Shown here: piece by piece, positions 26,138 to 40,279 of the stretch
Numbering within the stretch: position 1 is the first letter of the stretch
How the letters are laid out: every line of letters begins with the position of its first letter
Assembly: GCA_941918925.1 (NCBI GenBank)
Contig: OW799234.1
Span: 84,580,497-84,644,496 of the forward strand
Direction of reading: 5' to 3'
DNA: 64,000 nt
From: Phyto melanocephala
Taxonomy: Eukaryota > Arthropoda > Insecta > Diptera > Rhinophoridae
Notes under the pieces: model-generated
Database searches by the model: none
Told to the model about the DNA's origin: nothing
The model's input: the letters and a program-made list of their open reading frames with translations, nothing else
Program-made: the position numbers and the translations under genes

Positions 26138-26978
26138 TTAAAACAAGTAAGAGCGCTATATTCGGCCGTGCCGAATCTTATATACCCTTCACAACGTGTA
26201 GTCATGCAATAACAGTAGTTTTTATCACCATTCATCCCATATGAAATACGTACATACATATAAAAAACATCCCATTGTAAAATTATAAATTTACGTATGT
26301 ATGTTAAAAAAAAATAAAAAAAAAAAAATTTAAAAAAATTTAAAAAAAAATTTAAAAAAAAAATTTTAAAAAAAATTTAAAAAAAAAATAATTAAAATAT
26401 ATATTTTGAATATAAAACAAAAATAAATAAATAAAAAAAAAATTAAAAAAAAATATATAAAAAAAAAATGAAAAAAAAAATAATAATAAAAATATATATA
26501 AGACATTAAATAAAAAATAAAAAAATTATAAAAAAAATTAAAAAAAAAATATAAAAAAAATAAAAAAAAAAATTGTTTGGCTCAGCTGGGATCTACGTTT
26601 TCTCTAACCAGTATACACGTTTGTATGTATGTATGTTGTTGTTGTAATGTTGTTTTTGTAAAAAAAAAAACGAGGTTGTCGTGGGTTTTTGCTCATATCG
26701 CAGTTGTTTATGTACCAATGTTTCTGATTTTCAATACCGATCTACTCCCGAATATTTCTGATATTTAAATACCTCACCCGGGTCCAAGCGATGTCGGGGG
26801 GCTTCAAAAAAATGATTTCAACATACACACGGACAGACTGACAGAGCTTAATCGACTCCCCTATTCATAAGCTTTCAGAAAAAATATACTTTATACTTAT
26901 CGAAAATAAAAATTGTAAAATTTCACACGGAATGACAAACCTATATATACCCTTTTTCACTGTGTGAAGGGTATAAAA
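26138..26978 (+). mobile_element. mini-me-like element X3
   Basis: Copy of X2 at +9,382 bp. The A-run at its left junction is three bases shorter than at X2. Confidence 0.75.
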
Positions 26979-28171
26979 ATAAATTTACGTACATATATAG
27001 TTTAATTAAAATAATTAAAAAAAGGAAAAAGTAAAGAGTAATAGAGCATACATTATTGAAATTTAAAATATATAATATGTATTAACGTATACTACGTACT
27101 CAATGGGAAAAATACATAAAAATAGATATGTATTTAGTTTAGTTTTTTTTTTCATAGTGCATCGTATTTTGCTACTAATCTCCCAATGGCAAATTCATTC
27201 ATCTCATATAAAATACGTACATACTTAAAAAACATACATATATAAAAATAACATCCCATTGTAAAAAAATAAATTTACGTACATATATAGTTTAATTAAA
27301 ATAATTAAAAAAAGGAAAAAGTAAAGAGTAATAGAGCATACATTATTGAAATTTAAAATATATAATATGTATTAACGTATACTACGTACTCAATGGGAAA
27401 AATACATAAAAATAGATATGTATTTAGTTTAGTTTTTTTTTTCATAGTGCATCGTATTTTGCTAGTCATGATATTTCATATTCTACTCATATTGACCATG
27501 AAACATTGAAATGTAAAAAAAAAAAATTAAGCAAACACTTAATGGTATCGAACTGCGTACCACCAGCTTCATAGTTCAGTGGTGTACCCACTGCACTACC
27601 ATCCTATAAATATTTATATAACTTAAATATACAAAAGTACTTGCAACCTATATGAGGTTCATACAAAATAAAAATCATATACATACATACATACATTTAA
27701 GTATTAGCAATATGTTTGAATGAATATTCGTATGTAGGTTTTTTACACGCACACACATGCTACGTTGAATCAAGGTTATAGCTGTTGTTACTTTGTTATC
27801 TCTAGCAGCGAAAGCCGCGGTGACATTTTGTTTTCTTTAAATATTGTGAGCAGAGTTACCAGAGGAAGATTGAAAAATATTGTGAGCAGAGTTACCAGAG
27901 GAAGATTGAAAAAATCTATTATTTTCCTTAAGAGTTGTTACATTTAGCATAAGGTATTACATTTAAAAATATTTTTTAATGCAAATAAATAAATGTAATT
28001 TATATGGACATTTGTATGAATGTATCTAGGTATTTATGTGAAAAAAATTAATTTTTACACAACAACGAAGTTGAAGTTTATTGATGTAACCGCTAATCTC
28101 CCAACGGCATGTAATTTCTTGCACTTGTTTGCAAGTTTAATTAAAAAAATTAAGAAGAAGTAAAGGTGTAG
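26979..28171. repeat. Array monomer A3
   Basis: Copy of A2 at +9,382 bp. Pseudo-tRNA near 27540. Confidence 0.85.
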
Positions 28172-29734
28172 TCATGCAATAACAATAGTTTGTAACACCA
28201 TTCATCTCATATAAAATACGTACATACTTAAAAAACATACATATATGAAAATAACATCCCATTGTAAAAAAATAAATTTACGTACATATATAGTTTAATT
28301 AAAATAATTAAAAAAAGGAAAAAGTAAAGAGTAATAGAGCATACATTATTGAAATTTAAAATATATAATATGTGTTAACGTATACTACGTACTCAATGGG
28401 AAAAATACATAAAAATAGATATGTATTTAGTTTAGTTTTTTTTTTCATAGTGCATCGTATTTTGCTACTAATCTCCCAATGGCAAATTCATTCATCTCAT
28501 ATAAAATACGTACATACTTAAAAAACATACATATATAAAAAAAATAACATCCCATTGTAAAAAAAAAATAAATTTACGTACATATATAAGTAAAGAGTAA
28601 TAGAGCATACATTATTGAAATTTAAAATATATAATATGTATTAACGTATACTACGTACTCAATGGGAAAAATACATAAAAATAGATATGTATTTAGTTTA
28701 GTTTTTTTTTTCATAGTGCATCGTATTTTGCTACTAATCTCCCAATGGCAAATTCATTCATCTCATATAAAATACGTACATACTTAAAAAACATACATAT
28801 ATAAAAATAACATCCCATTGTAAAAAAATAAATTTACGTACATATATAGTTTAATTAAAATAATTAAAAAAAGGAAAAAGTAAAGAGTAATAGAGCATAC
28901 ATTATTGAAATTTAAAATATATAATATGTATTAACGTATACTACGTACTCAATGGGAAAAATACATAAAAATAGATATGTATTTAGTTTAGTTTTTTTTT
29001 TCATAGTGCATCGTATTTTGCTAGTCATGATATTTCATATTCTACTCATATTGACCATGAAACATTGAAATGTAAAAAAAAAAAATTAAGCAAACACTTA
29101 ATGGTATCGAACTGCGTACCACCAGCTTCATAGTTCAGTGGTGTACCCACTGCACTACCATCCTATAAATATTTATATAACTTAAATATACAAAAGTACT
29201 TGCAACCTATATGAGGTTCATACAAAATAAAAATCATATACATACATACATACATTTAAGTATTAGCAATAAGTTTGAATGAATATTCGTATGTAGGTTT
29301 TTTACACGCACACACATGCTACGTTGAATCAAGGTTATAGCTGTTGTTACTTTGTTATCTCTAGCAGCGAAAGCCGCGGTGACATTTTGTTTTCTTTAAA
29401 TATTGTGAGCAGAGTTACCAGAGGAAGATTGAAAAATATTGTGAGCAGAGTTACCAGAGGAAGATTGAAAAAATCTATTATTTTCCTTAAGAGTTGTTAC
29501 ATTTAGCATAAGGTATTACATTTAAAAATATTTTTTAATGCAAATAAATAAATGTAATTTATATGGACATTTGTATGAATGTATCTAGGTATTTATGTGA
29601 AAAAAATTAATTTTTACACAACAACGAAGTTGAAGTTCATTGATGTAACCGCTATTCTCCCAACGGCATGTAGGTAATTTCTTGCATTTGTTTGCAAGTT
29701 TAATTAAAAAAATTAAGAAGAAGTAAAGGTGTAG
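28172..29734. repeat. Array monomer B4
   Basis: Copy of B2 at +9,382 bp. Pseudo-tRNA near 29099. Confidence 0.85.
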
Positions 29735-31132
29735 TAAGGTATTGCATTTAAAATTATTTCTTAATGGAAATAAATAAATGTAATTTATATGGACATTTGT
29801 ATGAATGTATCTAGGTATTTATGTGAAAAAAATTAATTTTTACACTACAACGAATTTGAAGTTTATTGATGTAACCGCTAATCTCCCAACGGCATGTAAT
29901 TTCTTGCACTTGTTTGCAAGTTTAATTAAAAATATATAAAAATAACATCCCATTGTAAAAAAAAAATAAATTTACGTACATATATAAGTAAAGAGTAATA
30001 GAGCATACATTATTGAAATTTAAAATATATAATATGTATTAACGTATACTACGTACTCAATGGGAAAAATACATAAAAATAGATATGTATTTAGTTTAGT
30101 TTTTTTTTTCATAGTGCATCGTATTTTGCTACTAATCTCCCAATGGCAAATTCATTCATCTCATATAAAATACGTACATACTTAAAAAACATACATATAT
30201 AAAAATAACATCCCATTGTAAAAAAATAAATTTACGTACATATATAGTTTAATTAAAATAATTAAAAAAAGGAAAAAGTAAAGAGTAATAGAGCATACAT
30301 TATTGAAATTTAAAATATATAATATGTATTAACGTATACTACGTACTCAATGGGAAAAATACATAAAAATAGATATGTATTTAGTTTAGTTTTTTTTTTC
30401 ATAGTGCATCGTATTTTGCTAGTCATGATATTTCATATTCTACTCATATTGACCATGAAACATTGAAATGTAAAAAAAAAAAATTAAGCAAACACTTAAT
30501 GGTATCGAACTGCGTACCACCAGCTTCATAGTTCAGTGGTGTACCCACTGCACTACCATCCTATAAATATTTATATAACTTAAATATACAAAAGTACTTG
30601 CAACCTATATGAGGTTCATACAAAATAAAAATCATATACATACATACATACATTTAAGTATTAGCAATATGTTTGAATGAATATTCGTATGTAGGTTTTT
30701 TACACGCACACACATGCTACGTTGAATCAAGGTTATAGCTGTTGTTACTTTGTTATCTCTAGCAGCGAAAGCCGCGGTGACATTTTGTTTTCTTTAAATA
30801 TTGTGAGCAGAGTTACCAGAGGAAGATTGAAAAATATTGTGAGCAGAGTTACCAGAGGAAGATTGAAAAAATCTATTATTTTCCTTAAGAGTTGTTACAT
30901 TTAGCATAAGGTATTACATTTAAAAATATTTTTTAATGCAAATAAATAAATGTAATTTATATGGACATTTGTATGAATGTATCTAGGTATTTATGTGAAA
31001 AAAATTAATTTTTACACAACAACGAAGTTGAAGTTCATTGATGTAACCGCTATTCTCCCAACGGCATGTAGGTAATTTCTTGCATTTGTTTGCAAGTTTA
31101 ATTAAAAAAATTAAGAAGAAGTAAAGGTGTAG
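29735..31132. repeat. Array monomer C4
   Basis: Copy of C2 at +9,382 bp. Pseudo-tRNA near 30497. Confidence 0.85.
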
Positions 31133-32334
31133 TAAGGTATTGCATTTAAAATTATTTCTTAATGGAAATAAATAAATGTAATTTATATGGACATTTGTAT
31201 GAATGTATCTAGGTATTTATGTGAAAAAAATTAATTTTTACACTACAACGAATTTGAAGTTTATTGATGTAACCGCTAATCTCCCAACGGCATGTAATTT
31301 CTTGCACTTGTTTGCAAGTTTAATTAAAAAAATTAAGAAGAAGTAAAGGTGTAGTCATGCAATAACAATAGTTTGTAACACCATTCATCTCATATAAAAT
31401 ACGTACATACTTAAAAAACATACATATATGAAAATAACATCCCATTGTAAAAAAATAAATTTACGTACATATATAGTTTAATTAAAATAATTAAAAAAAG
31501 GAAAAAGTAAAGAGTAATAGAGCATACATTATTGAAATTTAAAATATATAATATGTGTTAACGTATACTACGTACTCAATGGGAAAAATACATAAAAATA
31601 GATATGTATTTAGTTTAGTTTTTTTTTTCATAGTGCATCGTATTTTGCTACTAATCTCCCAATGGCAAATTCATTCATCTCATATAAAATACGTACATAC
31701 TTAAAAAACATACATATATAAAAATAACATCCCATTGTAAAAAAAAAATAAATTTACGTACATATATAGTTTAATTAAAATAATTAAAAAAATAATTAAA
31801 AAAAGGAAAAAGTAAAGAGTAATAGAGCATACATTATTGAAATTTAAAATATATAATATGTATTAACGTATACTACGTACTCAATGGGAAAAATACATAA
31901 AAATAGATATGTATTTAGTTTAGTTTTTTTTTCATAGTGCATCGTATTTTGCTAGTCATGATATTTCATATTCTACTCATATTGACCATGAAACATTGAA
32001 ATGTAAAAAAAAAAAATTAAGCAAACACTTAATGGTATCGAACTGCGTACCACCAGCTTCATAGTTCAGTGGTGTACCCACTGCACTACCATCCTATAAA
32101 TATTTATATAACTTAAATATACAAAAGTGCTTGCAACCTATATGAGGTTCATACAAAATAAAAATCATATACATACATACATACATACATTTAAGTATTA
32201 GCAATATGTTTGAATGAATATTCGTATGTAGGTTTTTTACACACGCACACATGCTACGTTGATCAAGGTTATAGCTGTTGTTACTTTGTTATCTCTAGCA
32301 GCGAAAGCCGCGGTGACATTTTGTTTTCTTTAAA
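31133..32334. repeat. Array monomer D2
   Basis: Copy of D1 at +9,382 bp. Pseudo-tRNA near 32030. Confidence 0.85.
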
Positions 32335-32942
32335 TAAATGCGTACATACATACATACATACCTACTATATGTTTCATTATTATTCTTTATAATAAAGTAT
32401 TTTATCCGCTCAAAAACGTACCATTGTAAAAAAATTATAAATTGAGTTTTTGAATGTAAGTACGTATAAAAAATAAAATAACACAAAAAAAAATGAAAAA
32501 AATAAAAAAAAAAAAAATTTTTTGTCTCAACTGGGATTCGAACATAAGCTCATCTAGTGTCTATTGTTAAAAAAAAACCGAGGTGGTCGTGGTTTTTTGC
32601 TCATATCTCAGTTATTTATGTACCGATTTTTCTGAATTTCAATAGCGATCTACTCCCGAATATTTCCAACATTTTAATACCTCATGCGGGTCCGGGCGAT
32701 GTCGGGGGGCTTCAAAAAGTTGATTTCAACATACACACGGACAGACGGACAGACGGACAGACGGACAGACGGACAGACGGACAGACGGACAGACGGACAG
32801 ACGGACAGGGCTTAATCGACTTCCCTATTCATAAGCTTTCAGGAAATATATACTTTATGGGGTCGGAAATGAAAATTGTAGAAATTTCACACGGAATGAC
32901 AAACCTATATATACCCTTTTTCACTGTGTGAAGGGTATAAAA
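32335..32942 (+). mobile_element. Truncated mini-me-like element mD2
   Basis: Copy of mD1 at +9,382 bp, with the same nine-copy CGGACAGA tract (32738-32808). Confidence 0.75.
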
Positions 32943-34152
32943 ACATACATATATAAAAAAAATAACATCCCATTGTAAAAAAAAAATAAATTTACGTACA
33001 TATATAAGTAAAGAGTAATAGAGCATACATTATTGAAATTTAAAATATATAATATGTATTAACGTATACTACGTACTCAATGGGAAAAATACATAAAAAT
33101 AGATATGTATTTAGTTTAGTTTTTTTTTTCATAGTGCATCGTATTTTGCTACTAATCTCCCAATGGCAAATTCATTCATCTCATATAAAATACGTACATA
33201 CTTAAAAAACATACATATATAAAAATAACATCCCATTGTAAAAAAATAAATTTACGTACATATATAGTTTAATTAAAATAATTAAAAAAAGGAAAAAGTA
33301 AAGAGTAATAGAGCATACATTATTGAAATTTAAAATATATAATATGTATTAACGTATACTACGTACTCAATGGGAAAAATACATAAAAATAGATATTTAT
33401 TTAGTTTAGTTTTTTTTTTCATAGTGCATCGTATTTTGCTAGTCATGATATTTCATATTCTACTCATATTGACCATGAAACATTGAAATGTAAAAAAAAA
33501 AAATTAAGCAAACACTTAATGGTATCGAACTGCGTACCACCAGCTTCATAGTTCAGTGGTGTACCCACTGCACTACCATCCTATAAATATTTATATAACT
33601 TAAATATACAAAAGTACTTGCAACCTATATGAGGTTCATACAAAATAAAAATCATATACATACATACATACATTTAAGTATTAGCAATAAGTTTGAATGA
33701 ATATTCGTATGTAGGTTTTTTACACGCACACACATGCTACGTTGAATCAAGGTTATAGCTGTTGTTACTTTGTTATCTCTAGCAGCGAAAGCCGCGGTGA
33801 CATTTTGTTTTCTTTAAATATTGTGAGCAGAGTTACCAGAGGAAGATTGAAAAATATTGTGAGCAGAGTTACCAGAGGAAGATTGAAAAAATCTATTATT
33901 TTCCTTAAGAGTTGTTACATTTAGCATAAGGTATTACATTTAAAAATATTTTTTAATGCAAATAAATAAATGTAATTTATATGGACATTTGTATGAATGT
34001 ATCTAGGTATTTATGTGAAAAAAATTAATTTTTACACAACAACGAAGTTGAAGTTCATTGATGTAACCGCTATTCTCCCAACGGCATGTAGGTAATTTCT
34101 TGCATTTGTTTGCAAGTTTAATTAAAAAAATTAAGAAGAAGTAAAGGTGTAG
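32943..34152. repeat. Array monomer B5 (short)
   Basis: Copy of B3 at +9,382 bp with one private change: AGATATTTATTTAG at 33391-33404, where other copies have AGATATGTATTTAG. Pseudo-tRNA near 33517. Confidence 0.85.
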
Positions 34153-35550
34153 TAAGGTATTGCATTTAAAATTATTTCTTAATGGAAATAAATAAATGTA
34201 ATTTATATGGGCATTTGTATGAATGTATCTAGGTATTTATGTGAAAAAAATTAATTTTTACACTACAACGAATTTGAAGTTTATTGATGTAACCGCTAAT
34301 CTCCCAACGGCATGTAATTTCTTGCACTTGTTTGCAAGTTTAATTAAAAATATATAAAAATAACATCCCATTGTAAAAAAAAAATAAATTTACGTACATA
34401 TATAAGTAAAGAGTAATAGAGCATACATTATTGAAATTTAAAATATATAATATGTATTAACGTATACTACGTACTCAATGGGAAAAATACATAAAAATAG
34501 ATATGTATTTAGTTTAGTTTTTTTTTTCATAGTGCATCGTATTTTGCTACTAATCTCCCAATGGCAAATTCATTCATCTCATATAAAATACGTACATACT
34601 TAAAAAACATACATATATAAAAATAACATCCCATTGTAAAAAAATAAATTTACGTACATATATAGTTTAATTAAAATAATTAAAAAAAGGAAAAAGTAAA
34701 GAGTAATAGAGCATACATTATTGAAATTTAAAATATATAATATGTATTAACGTATACTACGTACTCAATGGGAAAAATACATAAAAATAGATATGTATTT
34801 AGTTTAGTTTTTTTTTTCATAGTGCATCGTATTTTGCTAGTCATGATATTTCATATTCTACTCATATTGACCATGAAACATTGAAATGTAAAAAAAAAAA
34901 ATTAAGCAAACACTTAATGGTATCGAACTGCGTACCACCAGCTTCATAGTTCAGTGGTGTACCCACTGCACTACCATCCTATAAATATTTATATAACTTA
35001 AATATACAAAAGTACTTGCAACCTATATGAGGTTCATACAAAATAAAAATCATATACATACATACATACATTTAAGTATTAGCAATATGTTTGAATGAAT
35101 ATTCGTATGTAGGTTTTTTACACGCACACACATGCTACGTTGAATCAAGGTTATAGCTGTTGTTACTTTGTTATCTCTAGCAGCGAAAGCCGCGGTGACA
35201 TTTTGTTTTCTTTAAATATTGTGAGCAGAGTTACCAGAGGAAGATTGAAAAATATTGTGAGCAGAGTTACCAGAGGAAGATTGAAAAAATCTATTATTTT
35301 CCTTAAGAGTTGTTACATTTAGCATAAGGTATTACATTTAAAAATATTTTTTAATGCAAATAAATAAATGTAATTTATATGGACATTTGTATGAATGTAT
35401 CTAGGTATTTATGTGAAAAAAATTAATTTTTACACAACAACGAAGTTGAAGTTCATTGATGTAACCGCTATTCTCCCAACGGCATGTAGGTAATTTCTTG
35501 CATTTGTTTGCAAGTTTAATTAAAAAAATTAAGAAGAAGTAAAGGTGTAG
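34153..35550. repeat. Array monomer C5
   Basis: Copy of C3 at +9,382 bp, sharing the TATATGGGCATTTG variant, but followed by a D monomer and not an X element. Pseudo-tRNA near 34915. Confidence 0.85.
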
Positions 35551-36752
35551 TAAGGTATTGCATTTAAAATTATTTCTTAATGGAAATAAATAAATGTAAT
35601 TTATATGGACATTTGTATGAATGTATCTAGGTATTTATGTGAAAAAAATTAATTTTTACACTACAACGAATTTGAAGTTTATTGATGTAACCGCTAATCT
35701 CCCAACGGCATGTAATTTCTTGCACTTGTTTGCAAGTTTAATTAAAAAAATTAAGAAGAAGTAAAGGTGTAGTCATGCAATAACAATAGTTTGTAACACC
35801 ATTCATCTCATATAAAATACGTACATACTTAAAAAACATACATATATGAAAATAACATCCCATTGTAAAAAAATAAATTTACGTACATATATAGTTTAAT
35901 TAAAATAATTAAAAAAAGGAAAAAGTAAAGAGTAATAGAGCATACATTATTGAAATTTAAAATATATAATATGTGTTAACGTATACTACGTACTCAATGG
36001 GAAAAATACATAAAAATAGATATGTATTTAGTTTAGTTTTTTTTTTCATAGTGCATCGTATTTTGCTACTAATCTCCCAATGGCAAATTCATTCATCTCA
36101 TATAAAATACGTACATACTTAAAAAACATACATATATAAAAATAACATCCCATTGTAAAAAAAAAATAAATTTACGTACATATATAGTTTAATTAAAATA
36201 ATTAAAAAAATAATTAAAAAAAGGAAAAAGTAAAGAGTAATAGAGCATACATTATTGAAATTTAAAATATATAATATGTATTAACGTATACTACGTACTC
36301 AATGGGAAAAATACATAAAAATAGATATGTATTTAGTTTAGTTTTTTTTTCATAGTGCATCGTATTTTGCTAGTCATGATATTTCATATTCTACTCATAT
36401 TGACCATGAAACATTGAAATGTAAAAAAAAAAAATTAAGCAAACACTTAATGGTATCGAACTGCGTACCACCAGCTTCATAGTTCAGTGGTGTACCCACT
36501 GCACTACCATCCTATAAATATTTATATAACTTAAATATACAAAAGTGCTTGCAACCTATATGAGGTTCATACAAAATAAAAATCATATACATACATACAT
36601 ACATACATTTAAGTATTAGCAATATGTTTGAATGAATATTCGTATGTAGGTTTTTTACACACGCACACATGCTACGTTGATCAAGGTTATAGCTGTTGTT
36701 ACTTTGTTATCTCTAGCAGCGAAAGCCGCGGTGACATTTTGTTTTCTTTAAA
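35551..36752. repeat. Array monomer D3
   Basis: Copy of D2 at +4,418 bp, so D-B-C was itself a duplicated block. Pseudo-tRNA near 36448. Confidence 0.85.
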
Positions 36753-37361
36753 TAAATGCGTACATACATACATACATACCTACTATATGTTTCATTATTA
36801 TTCTTTATAATAAAGTATTTTATCCGCTCAAAAACGTACCATTGTAAAAAAATTATAAATTGAGTTTTTGAATGTAAGTACGTATAAAAAATAAAATAAC
36901 ACAAAAAAAAATGAAAAAAATAAAAAAAAAAAAAATTTTTTGTCTCAACTGGGATTCGAACATAAGCTCATCTAGTGTCTATTGTTAAAAAAAAACCGAG
37001 GTGGTCGTGGTTTTTTGCTCATATCTCAGTTATTTATGTACCGATTTTTCTGAATTTCAATAGCGATCTACTCCCGAATATTTCCAACATTTTAATACCT
37101 CATGCGGGTCCGGGCGATGTCGGGGGGCTTCAAAAAGTTGATTTCAACATACACACGGACAGACGGACAGACGGACAGACGGACAGACGGACAGACGGAC
37201 AGACGGACAGACGGACAGACGGACAGGGCTTAATCGACTTCCCTATTCATAAGCTTTCAGGAAATATATACTTTATGGGGTCGGAAATGAAAATTGTAGA
37301 AATTTCACACGGAATGACAAACCTATATATACCCTTTTTCACTGTGTGAAGGGTATAAAAA
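36753..37361 (+). mobile_element. Truncated mini-me-like element mD3
   Basis: Same as mD1 with nine octamers (37156-37226). Its right end is followed directly by a monomer tail (ATTAAGAAGAAGTAAAGG). Confidence 0.75.
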
Positions 37362-38585
37362 TTAAGAAGAAGTAAAGGTGTAGTAAGGTATTGCATTTAA
37401 AATTATTTCTTAATGGAAATAAATAAATGTAATTTATATGGACATTTGTATGAATGTATCTAGGTATTTATGTGAAAAAAATTAATTTTTACACTACAAC
37501 GAATTTGAAGTTTATTGATGTAACCGCTAATCTCCCAACGGCATGTAATTTCTTGCACTTGTTTGCAAGTTTAATTAAAAAAATTAAGAAGAAGTAAAGG
37601 TGTAGTCATGCAATAACAATAGTTTGTAACACCATTCATCTCATATAAAATACGTACATACTTAAAAAACATACATATATGAAAATAACATCCCATTGTA
37701 AAAAAATAAATTTACGTACATATATAGTTTAATTAAAATAATTAAAAAAAGGAAAAAGTAAAGAGTAATAGAGCATACATTATTGAAATTTAAAATATAT
37801 AATATGTATTAACGTATACTACGTACTCAATGGGAAAAATACATAAAAATAGATATGTATTTAGTTTAGTTTTTTTTTTCATAGTGCATCGTATTTTGCT
37901 ACTAATCTCCCAATGGCAAATTCATTCATCTCATATAAAATACGTACATACTTAAAAAACATACATATATAAAAATAACATCCCATTGTAAAAAAAAAAT
38001 AAATTTACGTACATATATAGTTTAATTAAAATAATTAAAAAAATAATTAAAAAAAGGAAAAAGTAAAGAGTAATAGAGCATACATTATTGAAATTTAAAA
38101 TATATAATATGTATTAACGTATACTACGTACTCAATGGGAAAAATACATAAAAATAGATATGTATTTAGTTTAGTTTTTTTTTCATAGTGCATCGTATTT
38201 TGCTAGTCATGATATTTCATATTCTACTCATATTGACCATGAAACATTGAAATGTAAAAAAAAAAAATTAAGCAAACACTTAATGGTATCGAACTGCGTA
38301 CCACCAGCTTCATAGTTCAGTGGTGTACCCACTGCACTACCATCCTATAAATATTTATATAACTTAAATATACAAAAGTGCTTGCAACCTATATGAGGTT
38401 CATACAAAATAAAAATCATATACATACATACATACATACATTTAAGTATTAGCAATATGTTTGAATGAATATTCGTATGTAGGTTTTTTACACACGCACA
38501 CATGCTACGTTGATCAAGGTTATAGCTGTTGTTACTTTGTTATCTCTAGCAGCGAAAGCCGCGGTGACATTTTGTTTTCTTTAAA
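37362..38585. repeat. Array monomer D4 (last)
   Basis: D-type monomer at +1,833 bp from D3. It has AATATGTATTAACG near 37801 where the other D monomers have AATATGTGTTAACG. Pseudo-tRNA near 38281. Confidence 0.85.
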
Positions 38586-39196
38586 TAAATGCGTACATAC
38601 ATACATACATACCTACTATATGTTTCATTATTATTCTTTATAATAAAGTATTTTATCCGCTCAAAAACGTACCATTGTAAAAAAATTATAAATTGAGTTT
38701 TTGAATGTAAGTACGTATAAAAAATAAAATAACACAAAAAAAAAATGAAAAAAATAAAAAAAAAAAAAATTTTTTGTCTCAACTGGGATTCGAACATAAG
38801 CTCATCTAGTGTCTATTGTTAAAAAAAAACCGAGGTGGTCGTGGTTTTTTGCTCATATCTCAGTTATTTATGTACCGATTTTTCTGAATTTCAATAGCGA
38901 TCTACTCCCGAATATTTCCAACATTTTAATACCTCATGCGGGTCCGGGCGATGTCGGGGGGCTTCAAAAAGTTGATTTCAACATACACACGGACAGACGG
39001 ACAGACGGACAGACGGACAGACGGACAGACGGACAGACGGACAGACGGACAGACGGACAGGGCTTAATCGACTTCCCTATTCATAAGCTTTCAGGAAATA
39101 TATACTTTATGGGGTCGGAAATGAAAATTGTAGAAATTTCACACGGAATGACAAACCTATATATACCCTTTTTCACTGTGTGAAGGGTATAAAAAG
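38586..39196 (+). mobile_element. Truncated mini-me-like element mD4, right edge of array
   Basis: Same structure as mD1-3, with one extra A in an A-run near 38740 and nine octamers (38990-39060). Unique DNA starts directly after GAAGGGTATAAAA. Confidence 0.75.
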
Positions 39197-40159
39197 AAGA
39201 AGCATAAGAAATGTTAATAAACCTCAAACTCTACAGAAAAAAAACTAGCGATACTTGTATAATATTTTTTTTTTTCACTTTATATTATTACAATTCTTCA
39301 AAATACGAATTTTTTTATGCCAAATTTTATACTCCTATACTGCAATGTGCTCAAAAAAAGTGGTACAAATTTTTTTCACGCATTTATATATTACTTATAT
39401 GGGATATAAATTAATAAACAAATAAAAATTTAGTTCGTTTTAAGCCAGACACCAATTTGTTAAAGTGTGTTAAATATAAAAGTAAATATCAACAGCAAGT
39501 AGCTTTTAAGATTAACTGTTTAACCATTAAACAAAATTATTTTACCGTAGAAAACGGCATTCTCGTTTTATATGTGTGCATATGTAGTAGTTAAGTTAAT
39601 GAATTGTAACAAAAATTAGAAAAAAAAAACTCATTTATAATGAAGTGTGTTTTATGAAAACTTCAATGTGTGGGTGAAGGGGGTTTTTCTTTGAATTCGC
39701 CGCCTATAACTTAGCAAATCACATGTAATATTAGCATATTAGAAGTTTGGCTATAAAGTAGCAATATCGGTGGCTTAATGGCTACTTACAGATTTGCTAA
39801 ACAAATTTGTAATCGTAGAGAAACTCACAAAACTTTACATTTGTATGTGATGCTTCATAATAACCTAAATATAAATTTCAGTCGGCATGTTTCTTTTAAT
39901 GTCTCCTATTTACAGCTCCCCATTATATTTTGTATCATCTAATAAAAAAGAGTTTTGGTTTGTTTACTTGTGAAGGCGATTTCTATTATATCGGTTGTAT
40001 GCAGAGTTAAAAAAAAATATTAAACCCTTTTTTTTAGTAAAATTTTTAATAATTCATGAATTCATAAGATGTTTTAAGTGTCGTATCGACATAATGTCAT
40101 AATTTTTCAGTTCTTTTTTTTAAGGTTTAAAAATTTTACATTAAACAATACAATAATTT
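39197..40159. other. AT-rich unique spacer
   Basis: No gene, RNA or repeat structure is evident beyond homopolymer runs. Confidence 0.5.
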
Positions 40160-40162
40160 TTA

Positions 40163-40279
40163 GGGCCGTATTTATAAAAAATATTTTAGGTTTATTGAAG
40201 GGTTATTTGACAAATTTCTCTACAACATCTGTCAAAAAGGCCTTTAATAAACCTAAAATATTTTTTATGAATACGGCCC
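40163..40279. mobile_element. 117-bp MITE with TTA target duplication (Harbinger-like)
   Basis: Termini begin GGGCCGTATTTATAAAAAAT and the right end is its near-exact complement, giving arms of about 40 bp (one mismatch near the tip, one inward). The element is flanked by TTA on both sides (40160-40162 and 40280-40282). A GGGC tip with a TTA/TAA duplication is typical of PIF/Harbinger elements; the class is inferred. The 118-codon frame spanning it is incidental. Confidence 0.75.

Larger units (their letters stand above)
11791..39196. repeat. Nested higher-order tandem array (27.4 kb)
   Basis: The array has 17 monomers of types A, B, C and D plus mini-me-like elements X (complete) and mD (truncated). 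The order is X-A-B-C, X-A-B-C-D-mD-B-C, X-A-B-C-D-mD-B-C-D-mD-D-mD. Landmarks of blocks 1 and 2 are offset by 4,967 bp, and landmarks of blocks 2 and 3 by 9,382 bp at every monomer. Rare private variants exist, such as a T at 33397 where other copies have G, and a 3-nt difference in the A-run before X2 and X3. The copies are therefore very recent or homogenised but not all literally identical. No credible protein gene is inside. Confidence 0.9.

Noticed and set aside
11791..39196. CRISPR-like regular repetition
   Set aside because: Monomers are over 1 kb, spacers are absent, and the DNA is eukaryotic.
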